NCBI GenBank assembly: GCA_964578885.1
Contig: CAZOEO010000010.1
Coordinates: 51,213 to 115,212 of the forward strand
DNA: 64,000 nucleotides
Reading direction: 5' to 3'
Source of the DNA: CAZRHR01 sp964578885
GTDB lineage: Bacteria; Bacteroidota; Bacteroidia; CAIKAF01
The translations under genes were made by a program, and so were the position numbers. Positions 32,542-40,644 of the stretch are shown here, piece by piece (the stretch's first letter is position 1; every line of letters begins with the position of its first letter). The notes under the pieces were generated by a model that was given only the letters and a program-made list of their open reading frames with translations, had not been told where the DNA came from and made no database searches.

Positions 32542-33954
32542 ATGGACGATTTAATAGAAATAGTGCACCAGTTATCTACTGTGGAAATCGCACAGTTAAA
32601 GAAGGAACTGAAAACAGACAAGCAAAAACTAAAGCTTCTCGAATACCTGCTGGTCACCGATGATATTCAAAATGATGAAATCATCGAGGTTCTCAATTAT
32701 CAGAACAATAAAAGTGCTTATTACACCTTTAAGCACCGATTATTGCATGATATTATCCAATTTAAATTCAATGTCGGTAAAAATAAGGTCATAAAATTAC
32801 GAGAGGAAATAGACAACCTTCGTTCTTTACTTTACTCTAACCAGCCCAGGTTACTGGAAAAAAAACTAAATGATTTAGCCAAACGTTCTCAGGAAAATGA
32901 TTTATACAGTGGCATCAAGGAAGTATATTTATGCCAGTATCTCCTCAATTTCCATGATGCCAAGCGGCGTAGCCAATGTCATGAGCAGTTTAAAGAAGCC
33001 CATGCCAACGAAACTTTGTTTTCTGACCTGGAGTTTCTTTTTTACGATGCCGTGTTCCGTTCACACGACCACTACTTCAGCCAAAATCCGGAAGAAGAAG
33101 AGGTCTTGCAACAAACCCTGGCCAAAATGCAGCAGATTCAGAAAAAACTGAATTCGACCATTTCGCACTTCCTCTACGAAAGTACCCTGCTCACCATTCG
33201 CCTGAACAACCGCAAATCTTCTCACCCGGATTATTTGCCGCGTTCCAGAAAACTACTCATCGAATATCTCAATTCCACCCTTCAGTATCATTATCCCAAT
33301 TGTCGGTTTGCCATTCAGTGCCTTATCGCCAAATACTACGCCAACATGGGCATGTTCCATGAATTTGAAGAAGTCATCGATGAATTGGCCAACGACCTGA
33401 ATGAAATCCGCGGATATCGGACTTATGAAGACGTTTATTTCTTCTTCCTTCACTCCAAAGCAGAAATTTTCCTCCGGAAAAAAGACTATGCGGCCCTGCA
33501 TACTTTTATGAATGAGGAAATTTCAGAAATCAGCCTGCTTTCCGCTTCAAATAAAAGTGCCTTTTACCTTTTATACATGAAAGGAGTGGCACATTATTAC
33601 GGCGGGCAGTTTTCCAAAGCCTATTCTTATTTGCTGAAAGCCAGAAATTATACCAAGTTTTTGGAAAATGGCGGCCGTTGGGTATTGATTCAAACCTCCA
33701 TTTTCGCCCTCATGGTCCTGAGCCGGGAAACGAACTATCAGTTGATCGACAGCGAGAAAAAATACCTAAAAAGACAAGTCAAAAAATCTGGTGTAGCCGA
33801 AGGACCTGTAACGCTTTTCTTAGAGTTGCTGAACGTAAAAGTGAAAAATAAAAAGAAAGGTAAAACAGAAGATATTCTTCGCAGGTTCAATGAAATACAG
33901 CATGAAAACCCACCATATCGTCTGGTAGATGGCGATTATTTCCTGAAAAACTAA
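32542..33954 (+). CDS. Helical-repeat protein of unknown function
   Basis: A 470-aa cytoplasmic protein, almost entirely alpha-helical and highly charged, with TPR-like periodicity and many aromatic residues (for example GVAHYYGGQFSKAYSYLLKA near residues 350-370). There is no signal peptide, membrane helix or enzymatic motif. I do not recognise a named family. It is divergent from the paralogue operon, so it could be a scaffold or regulator linked to it, but nothing in the sequence proves this. Confidence 0.75.
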   Translation: MDDLIEIVHQLSTVEIAQLKKELKTDKQKLKLLEYLLVTDDIQNDEIIEVLNYQNNKSAYYTFKHRLLHDIIQFKFNVGKNKVIKLREEIDNLRSLLYSNQPRLLEKKLNDLAKRSQENDLYSGIKEVYLCQYLLNFHDAKRRSQCHEQFKEAHANETLFSDLEFLFYDAVFRSHDHYFSQNPEEEEVLQQTLAKMQQIQKKLNSTISHFLYESTLLTIRLNNRKSSHPDYLPRSRKLLIEYLNSTLQYHYPNCRFAIQCLIAKYYANMGMFHEFEEVIDELANDLNEIRGYRTYEDVYFFFLHSKAEIFLRKKDYAALHTFMNEEISEISLLSASNKSAFYLLYMKGVAHYYGGQFSKAYSYLLKARNYTKFLENGGRWVLIQTSIFALMVLSRETNYQLIDSEKKYLKRQVKKSGVAEGPVTLFLELLNVKVKNKKKGKTEDILRRFNEIQHENPPYRLVDGDYFLKN

Positions 33955-33965
33955 ATTGCTTGCCG

Positions 33966-33973
33966 TAACTTGC
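33966..33973 (+). promoter_or_regulatory. Weak -7-like box before the slyD-like gene
   Basis: TAACTTGC resembles TAnnTTTG with one mismatch and lies 20 bases before the ATG at 33994. It supports that ATG rather than the TTG at 33970, which would fall inside the box. Confidence 0.3.
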
Positions 33974-33993
33974 GGGCGAAATCTTTATATATC

Positions 33994-34497
33994 ATGCAAA
34001 TTGCACCCAACAAAGTAGTAGCCATTACCTACACCCTGAAAGAAGAAGGGGCGTCCGAGGTGATTGAAACCGTAAGCGCTACAGATCCTTTTTACTTTCT
34101 TTTTGGCGCAGGTAACCTGCTACCCGCATTCGAAGATGCGCTCTCCGGCCTGGAAGTTGGAAACGCCTTCGACTTTATTCTTCCTGCAGAAAACGCCTAT
34201 GGATTGCTGGACGAAACAGCGGTGGTAGATTTACCCATCAGTATCTTCATGATCGACGGACGTTTTGCGGAAGAATATGTAGTAGTGGGTGAAATGATCC
34301 AGCTTCAGGACAATCAGGGCAATCCATTAATGGGAAAAGTGCTCAACAGAGGTCTAGAAACCGTAACCATCGACTTCAACCATCCCATGGCCGGTAAAAA
34401 CCTACATTTTGTAGGTGCTGTTCAGGCCATTCGCGATGCTTCTTCAGAAGAATTGTCCCATGGTCATGCGCATGGACCCAACACACCGCATCATTGA
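33994..34497 (+). CDS. slyD: FKBP-type peptidyl-prolyl isomerase, SlyD-like
   Basis: Catalyses cis-trans isomerisation of prolyl bonds and acts as a folding chaperone. The FKBP half-domain is seen at the N-terminus (VVAITYTLKEEG, then DPFYFLFGAGNLLPAFEDAL, GLEVG), with an inserted flap and the C-terminal NHPMAGKNLHFVG typical of SlyD. It ends in a short histidine-containing tail (SHGHAHGPNTPHH), reminiscent of the metal-binding tail of SlyD. The ATG at 33994 gives 167 aa; an upstream TTG is less likely. Two terminators follow. Confidence 0.9.
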   Translation: MQIAPNKVVAITYTLKEEGASEVIETVSATDPFYFLFGAGNLLPAFEDALSGLEVGNAFDFILPAENAYGLLDETAVVDLPISIFMIDGRFAEEYVVVGEMIQLQDNQGNPLMGKVLNRGLETVTIDFNHPMAGKNLHFVGAVQAIRDASSEELSHGHAHGPNTPHH

Positions 34498-34498
34498 T

Positions 34499-34520
34499 AA
34501 AACCTTCATGTAAGGTTTTT
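34499..34520 (+). terminator. First terminator after slyD
   Basis: AAAACCTT, a 5-base loop, then AAGGTTTTT, directly after the stop codon. Confidence 0.8.
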
Positions 34521-34530
34521 AACTATTCTT

Positions 34531-34561
34531 ACTGCCTGCACCACGCAGGCAGTTTGTTTTT
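34531..34561 (+). terminator. Second terminator after slyD
   Basis: ACTGCCTGC and GCAGGCAGT form a 9-base stem with a 5-base loop, followed by TTGTTTTT. Together with the first hairpin it isolates slyD from the next gene. Confidence 0.9.
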
Positions 34562-34603
34562 ACAACGATTTTAATAGCATATTTGCATTTAAACATAGCA
34601 TAT

Positions 34604-35563
34604 ATGAGCCAAATCGCATTAGGTATTCCGTCCGTTGATCTTAAAGATTTTACACACGGAGACGCAGATAGTCGCCGTAAATTTGTGGCCGACCTCGGAG
34701 CCGCCTTTTCACAAGTAGGTTTTGTTGCTGTGAAAAACCACGGCCTTACAGACGAAACCACCGCCAAATTATACCAAGAAGTAAAAAAATTCTTCGACCT
34801 TCCCCTTGAGGCCAAACTCAAATATGAAATCAAAGAATTGGCCGGACAACGCGGTTATACTTCCTGGGGCCGCGAACACGCCAAAGGACAAACTGAAGCC
34901 GATTTAAAAGAATTCTGGCACTTCGGTCAGGATGTTACGGACAACGACCCCATCAAGTCGGAATACCCAGACAACATCTTCACCGATGAACTTCCTGAAT
35001 TCAACCAAATCGGTATGCAGGTGTACAAGCAGTTGGAAGAAGCCGGCAGACAACTGCTCCGCGCCATTGCCCTTTACCTGAACCTGGACGAAAATTATTT
35101 TGACGATAAGATCCATAACGGAAACTCCGTCCTTCGTCCCATCCATTACGGACCCATCCTCACCGAACCCAAAGGAGCGGTTCGCGCCGGTGCACACGAA
35201 GACATCAACCTCATTACTTTGTTAATGGGAGCTTCTGCCGATGGATTACAAATTCTCAACAAAAACAATGAATGGGTTTCTGTAACGGCCCTTCCGGAGC
35301 AAGTAGTAGTCAACGTTGGAGATATGTTGCAAAGACATACCAACAACGTATTGCGTTCTACCACTCACCGGGTCATTAATCCACCAAAGGAATTGTGGCA
35401 TACCAGCCGGTATTCTATTCCATTCTTCCTGCATCCACGTTCAGACATGCGTTTAGATTGCCTGCCAGGATGTATTACCCAGGAAAATCCATTGCATTAT
35501 CCTCCGATTAGTGCAGGTGAATACCTGAATGAAAGATTAGCAGAAATCGGATTGAAGAAATAA
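34604..35563 (+). CDS. 2-oxoglutarate/Fe(II)-dependent oxygenase, isopenicillin-N-synthase-like
   Basis: A non-haem iron oxygenase of 319 aa, counted from the ATG at 34604. The N-terminal DIOX_N domain (SVDLKDF, GFVAVKNHG) is followed by the double-stranded beta-helix. The iron ligands are His198 and Asp200 (HEDINLITLL) and His255 (THRVINP), and the 2-oxoglutarate-binding R-x-S is Arg269/Ser271 (RYSIPFFLHP). Substrate unknown; Bacteroidota members are common and mostly uncharacterised. It stands alone between two terminators upstream and a hairpin downstream. Confidence 0.9.
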   Translation: MSQIALGIPSVDLKDFTHGDADSRRKFVADLGAAFSQVGFVAVKNHGLTDETTAKLYQEVKKFFDLPLEAKLKYEIKELAGQRGYTSWGREHAKGQTEADLKEFWHFGQDVTDNDPIKSEYPDNIFTDELPEFNQIGMQVYKQLEEAGRQLLRAIALYLNLDENYFDDKIHNGNSVLRPIHYGPILTEPKGAVRAGAHEDINLITLLMGASADGLQILNKNNEWVSVTALPEQVVVNVGDMLQRHTNNVLRSTTHRVINPPKELWHTSRYSIPFFLHPRSDMRLDCLPGCITQENPLHYPPISAGEYLNERLAEIGLKK

Positions 35564-35630
35564 GGCTTTGGGGAACGGCCTCATCCGAGGTATTTTAACC
35601 CAAAAGCATTAAAAATCCAGTTTCATTCCT

Positions 35631-35638
35631 TATTTTTG
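35631..35638 (+). promoter_or_regulatory. -7 box for the gene at 35690
   Basis: TATTTTTG, an exact TAnnTTTG match. Transcription starting 5-7 bases later would place the 35638-35675 hairpin almost entirely in the leader. Confidence 0.5.
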
Positions 35639-35675
35639 AACGCCTTCTGGTACGTTTTTTGTCCGGAAGGCGTTC
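35638..35675 (+). promoter_or_regulatory. Strong hairpin in the leader of the gene at 35690
   Basis: GAACGCCTTCTGG pairs with CCGGAAGGCGTTC (13 base pairs, one G-T) around a 12-base loop rich in T. It ends 14 bases before the ATG. A weak TTTAT follows, so it could be an imperfect terminator of the oxygenase gene or a leader structure that controls ribosome access. Confidence 0.5.
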
Positions 35676-35689
35676 TTTATGCAAATGCT

Positions 35690-36139
35690 ATGAAAAAGCT
35701 ATTTTCCCTTTTTGCACTTCTGGCCGCGCTTCATCCTATGTTTGCTCAGTCGGCTGCTTCTGCAGAAGTTTCTTGCTACAATCAATGGCAGCGCGCTTTT
35801 GAATTACGGGGCGCATTCGATATCAAAGAAGGTTGGCACGAAAATGTGGTGGTTTCCATCCGGACAGCTACTTCCACCAATTGCTTTACTGCCAAAGTTT
35901 TGGTTGAGAAAAGTGTGGTTCAACGGATTTTTCTCATGTATGTAGATGGAAAATACGAGCTCTTTTCCCCTTCTCCCAAAGGCGACAAAGAACGGCAGCA
36001 AATGACCATCTCCAACGGCATGACACGTCCGTTCATCACTATTGAGGAAGAAATCATTAACGTGATTTTCCCGGAATCGCTCAAGCCTAAAAAACCGGAA
36101 TTCAAAAAAGCGCCACCACCACCATTAGACGATTTATGA
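35690..36139 (+). CDS. Small secreted protein of unknown function
   Basis: A 149-aa protein counted from the ATG at 35690, which gives a signal peptide (MKKLFSLFALLAALHPMFAQ); the frame is open to 35636. The mature protein is beta-rich with two cysteines and ends in a proline-rich tail (KKPEFKKAPPPPLDDL). I do not recognise a family. Its stop overlaps the start of the small lipoprotein at 36136 (ATGA), making it the first of a three-gene coupled unit. Confidence 0.75.
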   Translation: MKKLFSLFALLAALHPMFAQSAASAEVSCYNQWQRAFELRGAFDIKEGWHENVVVSIRTATSTNCFTAKVLVEKSVVQRIFLMYVDGKYELFSPSPKGDKERQQMTISNGMTRPFITIEEEIINVIFPESLKPKKPEFKKAPPPPLDDL

Positions 36140-36261
36140 ACCGCAATCACTGGACGCGTACCTTTTCTCTGATCGCCTTAGTGGCACTGCTTCTGGTTTC
36201 CTGTAAAGGTGCCGGTAGCTGCGATTGCCCATCTTTCAGGCATCAGATTTCAGGGAAATGA
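36136..36261 (+). CDS. Small lipoprotein, 41 aa
   Basis: The short frame from the ATG at 36136 (overlapping the previous TGA) to the TGA at 36259-36261 encodes 41 residues. The N-terminus is basic, then hydrophobic, and ends in a lipobox (LLLVSC, Cys23). The mature peptide would be a lipid-anchored 19-mer with CDCPSF. Small lipoproteins with a CP-aromatic motif are frequent in Bacteroidota. The ATGA overlaps at both ends argue that it is a real gene. Confidence 0.65.
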   Translation: MNRNHWTRTFSLIALVALLLVSCKGAGSCDCPSFRHQISGK

Positions 36262-37070
36262 TGTACTCTTTTCGCCGAAAACTTTGGGCGTTATTCCTTT
36301 TTCCCGTGCATGTTCTCATGGCACAGGAAAGTTTTGTTTTGCCTACGCAAGACATCGACCGGGCCCTTGAACGGGCAGAATGGGTCACACAAGTCGCATC
36401 ATTTCAGGCCATTGGCTTTTTTCACTTTCAAAAACATTGGCCGGCAGAAAACAAGTTGCCCACCAGCATGTTTACTTTGCCGAATGGAAAAGGAAGCTTC
36501 GACATGCTCTGGGGCGCATGGGCATCAAATGGCTTTCTTCCGGAATACCGACTTACCAGCTCAGACACTGGATTGGTTTCCGATTCACTTCAAGTGAAAG
36601 AAGCAGAAAAACCACTCCTGCGTTTCGGAAGTATTACAGACTCTTTGCTCTCCCATGATTCACGATTCAAAGGAGAAGACCTGCATCGGTTTGTACGCGA
36701 ATTGCCTCAGGGTCAAATCGAAGTCTTTTGTTTGCCCCCCTTTAATCCATCGGCCTCGCCTGTCTATGGAAAATATGTGCATCTGATTTTTGATAAAACA
36801 TCTGGAGAAGTACTTTCTGAATCCTTTTTAAACGCACCCTTACAAACCATTCCGCCCCAACCCACAGAGGCTTTGGTATTAACTTCCGAATCAAGGAGTT
36901 TGCCCAGTGCAGCCGCCTACGCCTTTGCATGGATGCACCGCAGATCTTTTGCGGACATCAAACTGGAAACGGCCGTGATGGTCTCTGTACTTACCCGAAA
37001 AAAAACCGGCGAATGGGTTTGGATGCATGCCCGGAAAAAATCGGTAGCACCGGCGTCTCCGTCCAAATAA
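36258..37070 (+). CDS. Secreted protein of unknown function, third gene of a coupled unit
   Basis: A 270-aa protein starting ATGATG at 36258-36263, overlapping the stop of the small lipoprotein; the open frame extends to 36225 but the coupled start is preferred. The signal peptide (SFRRKLWALFLFPVHVLMAQ) is clear. The mature part has no family I can name and ends in a basic tail. With the two genes before it, it may form a small envelope module (inference). Confidence 0.75.
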   Translation: MMYSFRRKLWALFLFPVHVLMAQESFVLPTQDIDRALERAEWVTQVASFQAIGFFHFQKHWPAENKLPTSMFTLPNGKGSFDMLWGAWASNGFLPEYRLTSSDTGLVSDSLQVKEAEKPLLRFGSITDSLLSHDSRFKGEDLHRFVRELPQGQIEVFCLPPFNPSASPVYGKYVHLIFDKTSGEVLSESFLNAPLQTIPPQPTEALVLTSESRSLPSAAAYAFAWMHRRSFADIKLETAVMVSVLTRKKTGEWVWMHARKKSVAPASPSK

Positions 37071-37103
37071 TCCAAAGGTTTTAGTCCATAAAACCAGAAT
37101 CCT

Positions 37104-37111
37104 TATTTTTG
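37104..37111 (+). promoter_or_regulatory. -7 box directly before kmo
   Basis: TATTTTTG ends 5 bases before the ATG at 37116. Transcription starting 5-7 bases downstream would begin at or next to the start codon, giving a leaderless or nearly leaderless mRNA. The same spacing occurs at 42584. Confidence 0.5.
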
Positions 37112-37115
37112 AGCT

Positions 37116-38456
37116 ATGGCATCATTTACAATTATTGGCGCAGGATTGGTTGGCTCCCTGCAAGCCCTGTTGCTGGCACAACGCGGTCACCGGGTTACCG
37201 TTTTCGAACGAAGAGCAGATATACGCAAAGCCACTTTGTATCAGGGACGTTCCATCAACCTTGCCCTGAGTCACCGGGGTTGGAAAGCTTTGGAAATGGC
37301 TGGTATGGCTGATGCCGTAAGAGAAATTGCGTTGCCCATGTATCGGCGAACCATGCACGATACCCAAGGCAATGTTTCCTATTTGGATTATGGAAAAGAA
37401 GGTGAAGCCATTTATTCTGTAGCACGGGGAGCGCTTAACAAATTACTTCTCGAAGCGGCAGATCAGCACGACCAGGTAGAATTTCATTTTGAGGCCCGCT
37501 GCGAAGATGTAGACCTGCATCGGAAGGAATTGGTCTTTATTGAAGAAAAAACATCCGGCAGACAAAGGTTTCCTTATGAATACCTGATTGGAACCGACGG
37601 GGCGTTTTCAGCCATTCGTCACCGACTTATGTTCAATGACCGATTCGATTATCAACAATTTTATATCAAACACGGCTACAAAGAACTAAATATTGCTCCC
37701 CATCCGGATGGAAGCCATCAAATGGCCAGTGATACTTTACATATTTGGCCGAGAAAAGATTACATGATGATTGCCCTTCCAAACCCGGATGGCACCTTTA
37801 CATGTACCCTTTTCCTCGCTTTTCAAGGAGAAACCTCTTTCGAATCCGTGAAAAGTCCAGCCGAAATCAAAGCGTTTTTCGAGGAAATTTTCCCGGATTT
37901 GATTCCTATGATGCCGGATTACCTTGAGCAATACCTCAAAAATCCTGTTTCCAGCCTCATTACGGTAAAATGTGACCCTTGGAACTATGGAGATGAGGTG
38001 GTCCTGATGGGCGATGCAGCCCATGCCATCGTTCCGTTTTATGGCCAGGGCATGAACGCCGGATTTGAAGACGCACGCATTTTTACCGAAATGTTGGAAG
38101 CACGAAATCACCAACCCGGCTCCCTTTTCTCTGCATTTGCACAAAACAGGAAACCAGATGGCGATGCCATTGCCACCCTGGCTTTGAATAATTTTATCGA
38201 AATGCGGGACAGTTCCGCCAATCCGGCGTTTCTCCTACAAAAGAAAATTGAAGCCAAGTTTTTTGCCACCTATCCAGACATGTGGATGCCCCTCTATTCC
38301 ATGGTCACTTTTTCTCATATCCCTTACCGGGAAGCCTTAGCCAAAGGCCATCATCAGGAAGAAATCATGCAGAAAATCATGAGGTTACCAAACATTGAAC
38401 AGCGTTGGAACGATTCGGACATTGTGCAAACCATGTTGGATTTACTGAAAAAATGA
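37116..38456 (+). CDS. kmo: Kynurenine 3-monooxygenase
   Basis: An FAD-dependent aromatic hydroxylase that converts kynurenine to 3-hydroxykynurenine in NAD synthesis from tryptophan. The dinucleotide motif is TIIGAGLVGSLQALLLAQRG (about 4-23), followed by the KMO signature KATLYQGRSINLALSHRGW. The second FAD motif is GDAAHAIVPFYGQGMNAGFED. The 446-aa length matches the family. The C-terminal hydrophobic region of eukaryotic KMO is absent, as in other bacterial enzymes. The stop overlaps the sirtuin start (ATGA). Other kynurenine-pathway genes are not in the window. Confidence 0.95.
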   Translation: MASFTIIGAGLVGSLQALLLAQRGHRVTVFERRADIRKATLYQGRSINLALSHRGWKALEMAGMADAVREIALPMYRRTMHDTQGNVSYLDYGKEGEAIYSVARGALNKLLLEAADQHDQVEFHFEARCEDVDLHRKELVFIEEKTSGRQRFPYEYLIGTDGAFSAIRHRLMFNDRFDYQQFYIKHGYKELNIAPHPDGSHQMASDTLHIWPRKDYMMIALPNPDGTFTCTLFLAFQGETSFESVKSPAEIKAFFEEIFPDLIPMMPDYLEQYLKNPVSSLITVKCDPWNYGDEVVLMGDAAHAIVPFYGQGMNAGFEDARIFTEMLEARNHQPGSLFSAFAQNRKPDGDAIATLALNNFIEMRDSSANPAFLLQKKIEAKFFATYPDMWMPLYSMVTFSHIPYREALAKGHHQEEIMQKIMRLPNIEQRWNDSDIVQTMLDLLKK

Positions 38457-39160
38457 AGAAAAACCTGATTGTGCTTACAGGTGCGGGCATTTCCAGGGAA
38501 TCCGGAATTCAAACTTTTCGAGATGACGATGGATTATGGGAAAAGCACCGGATCGAAGAGGTCGCGACGCCTCAGGCATTCGCATATAATCCGGATAAAG
38601 TGTATCATTTTTACAATGAAAGACGGCGAAAACTTCGTGAGGTAGAACCCAATACGGCACATCTGTCTTTGGCACACTGGGAAAAAGAATGGGCAGACCA
38701 CTGGAATGTCTTCATCATCACCCAAAATGTAGATGATTTGCACGAACGTGCAGGTTCCCAAAACATATTGCATCTACACGGGGAATTGAAAAAAGTAAGA
38801 AGCACGCAACATCCTGAACTCATTCTGGATTGGGAAGAGGATTTAACTTCATCTCACCGTGGACCGGATGGCGCCACATTGCGTCCGCACATTGTTTGGT
38901 TTGGGGAAGCCGTTCCCGCCATGCAAGAAGCCGAAGCGCTGGCCGCCACAGCAGATGCCTGGATGGTGATTGGCACTTCTATGGCCGTGTATCCGGCGGC
39001 AGGACTCGTTCATCACATGCCCGATCATGCGCCGGGTTGGTTCATCGATCCCAAACCAGCGTTACGCCCCAATCAGCGTTTAACCATTATTGATGCGGCA
39101 GCCACCATGGGCGTTCCTTTGGCGCTTCAGCAAATGACCCATCATTTTCATGGCGACTGA
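38453..39160 (+). CDS. cobB: NAD-dependent protein deacylase (sirtuin, CobB/SIRT5-like)
   Basis: Removes acyl groups from lysine using NAD. From the ATG at 38453 it is 235 aa. Motifs: LTGAGISRESGIQTFRD (NAD binding), TQNVDDLHERAG, the catalytic histidine in LHLHGEL, and RPHIVWFGEAVP. FYNERR matches the Tyr/Arg pair that favours succinyl and malonyl groups. The four zinc cysteines are missing: after HGELKKVRST the sequence has no CxxC pairs. Many Bacteroidota homologues seem to share this. The ATGA overlap with kmo links an NAD-making and an NAD-using enzyme. Confidence 0.93.
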   Translation: MKKNLIVLTGAGISRESGIQTFRDDDGLWEKHRIEEVATPQAFAYNPDKVYHFYNERRRKLREVEPNTAHLSLAHWEKEWADHWNVFIITQNVDDLHERAGSQNILHLHGELKKVRSTQHPELILDWEEDLTSSHRGPDGATLRPHIVWFGEAVPAMQEAEALAATADAWMVIGTSMAVYPAAGLVHHMPDHAPGWFIDPKPALRPNQRLTIIDAAATMGVPLALQQMTHHFHGD

Positions 39161-40160
39161 TTTTTTAGTCATCCGACTTTCGGCCATCGGAGATGCCGTG
39201 CTGGTAACGCCTGTTTTCAGCGCTATCCGGCAGCAATATCCGGACGCTCGCATTCATTTTATCACCGGGAAAAACAATCTTCCCCTTTTTGAAAAAGACC
39301 CACGTTTGTTTAAGGTGTATGCCTTTGACAAAAATCGGCCTCAGGAAATTTTCAAAGAGATACCCACTGCCTTTTTTCATATTTCAGATTTACAAAACAA
39401 CCGACATTCGCGTGCGATTCGGGAAAAAGTAAAAGGCTCCGTCAAAATATTACACAAGCAAAACATACGAAAATGGCTGATGGTAAGAGGCATTAAAAAC
39501 CTCAAACCATGTTCTCATGTGGTTGTTCGGTATTTACAAACCCTTCCCTGGAAGATTTCACCGGAAACATTACCGGCACTGCTGCCACCAGCGTTATTCA
39601 CGGGAAATCTGGAGCAACTTTTGCCCGAAACAATCAATGAAGGCCAGCCCTATATTGCCTTAGCGATTGGTTCAGCGCACCGCACCAAAGCCATTCCGCC
39701 AGAATTGGTCAGGGCGTTGCTTCCGCGACTCCCTTATCCGGCCATTTTACTTGGAACCCCGGAAGAACTGAGTCCGTTCGAAAAACTGCGCTCCGAATTT
39801 CCGGACCGGGTTTGGGTGGCGAATGGTACCACAAGCCTTTCGGATATAGCAACCCTTATTTTACAATCTGTCTTTGTGATTACCGGAGATACCGCTGCCA
39901 TGCATTTGGCCGCCTCTTTTCAAAAACCACTTCATGTGGTTTGGGGAAATACGGTTCCGGAATTTGGCCTGGGCCCATGGCAAACCCCCAACTTGCCATT
40001 TCCGATTGTGCACCATCAGGTTGAACAACTTTCTTGTCGGCCGTGTTCTAAATTGGGTTTTCCTCGTTGTCCACGTGGACATTTTCGATGTATGCGAGAA
40101 AATCCTGTAGTTCACTTTGATTTTAGCACATGGGCGTCCTCTTTAAATGTTATGATATAA
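39150..40160 (+). CDS. Glycosyltransferase family 9 (heptosyltransferase-like)
   Basis: A 336-aa protein of the ADP-heptose:LPS heptosyltransferase family (GT9). Typical motifs are VIRLSAIGDAVLVTPVFSAI at the N-terminus, IALAIGSAHRTKAIP in the middle, and VITGDTAAMHLAASFQKPLHVVWG near the C-terminus. It probably adds sugar to the lipopolysaccharide core (inference). It overlaps the sirtuin end by 11 bases. The C-terminal CSKLGFPRCPRGHFRCM is a cysteine cluster often seen in Bacteroidota members. Confidence 0.9.
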   Translation: MATDFLVIRLSAIGDAVLVTPVFSAIRQQYPDARIHFITGKNNLPLFEKDPRLFKVYAFDKNRPQEIFKEIPTAFFHISDLQNNRHSRAIREKVKGSVKILHKQNIRKWLMVRGIKNLKPCSHVVVRYLQTLPWKISPETLPALLPPALFTGNLEQLLPETINEGQPYIALAIGSAHRTKAIPPELVRALLPRLPYPAILLGTPEELSPFEKLRSEFPDRVWVANGTTSLSDIATLILQSVFVITGDTAAMHLAASFQKPLHVVWGNTVPEFGLGPWQTPNLPFPIVHHQVEQLSCRPCSKLGFPRCPRGHFRCMRENPVVHFDFSTWASSLNVMI

Positions 40161-40582
40161 CCTTGTATCCACCGGCTGTGATGGCAGAAATCCGAACGCT
40201 ATTCGGCGCCCCTTATAGTTGGTGGGAAAGCATTCGGCGAGGAGGAACCGGAAGCCCGCCTCTCAGATGGGTGCATGGCCCTCTTTTTATTCAGGAAAAA
40301 ATACAGCACCATGGCGCATCATCCTTAGTGAATATAGAATTTCTACCCACCAGTCTTTTGATTCGCATCAACATGCAAGGCAAGGTTTTTCTGTTGATGG
40401 GCATCAAGCCCAACGGCCCAATACATCTTCATCAGCAAGTCCTTTCCGGCACAGACGATCGCTTTAACACCTGTTTTACTATTCAGCAAGGAGAAAATGT
40501 GCTTTGCACCCTGGCTTGTCGGAAAACCGATTTTCCAAAACTTTGGCGACAATGGAATAGCTATTTCCCATCCGGTGTCTGA
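40130..40582 (+). CDS. Hypothetical protein after the heptosyltransferase
   Basis: A 150-aa cytoplasmic protein that I cannot assign. It has no signal peptide, and its middle is beta-rich (LFIQEKIQHHG, FLLMGIKPNGPIHLHQ). The start at 40130 overlaps the previous gene by 31 bases; an ATG at 40181 (MAEIRTLFG) would avoid this and may be the true start. Probably co-transcribed with the glycosyltransferase. Confidence 0.6.
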   Translation: MGVLFKCYDITLYPPAVMAEIRTLFGAPYSWWESIRRGGTGSPPLRWVHGPLFIQEKIQHHGASSLVNIEFLPTSLLIRINMQGKVFLLMGIKPNGPIHLHQQVLSGTDDRFNTCFTIQQGENVLCTLACRKTDFPKLWRQWNSYFPSGV

Positions 40583-40644
40583 TAGGTCGCGGGGTTGTTT
40601 TCCATTTGGTTAGTGAATATCTTTGGTTGTAGAAACCGACTCGC

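Noticed and set aside
33970..33993. TTG start that extends the slyD-like gene by eight codons
   Set aside because: It overlaps the -7-like box and adds residues not expected for SlyD; the ATG at 33994 fits better.
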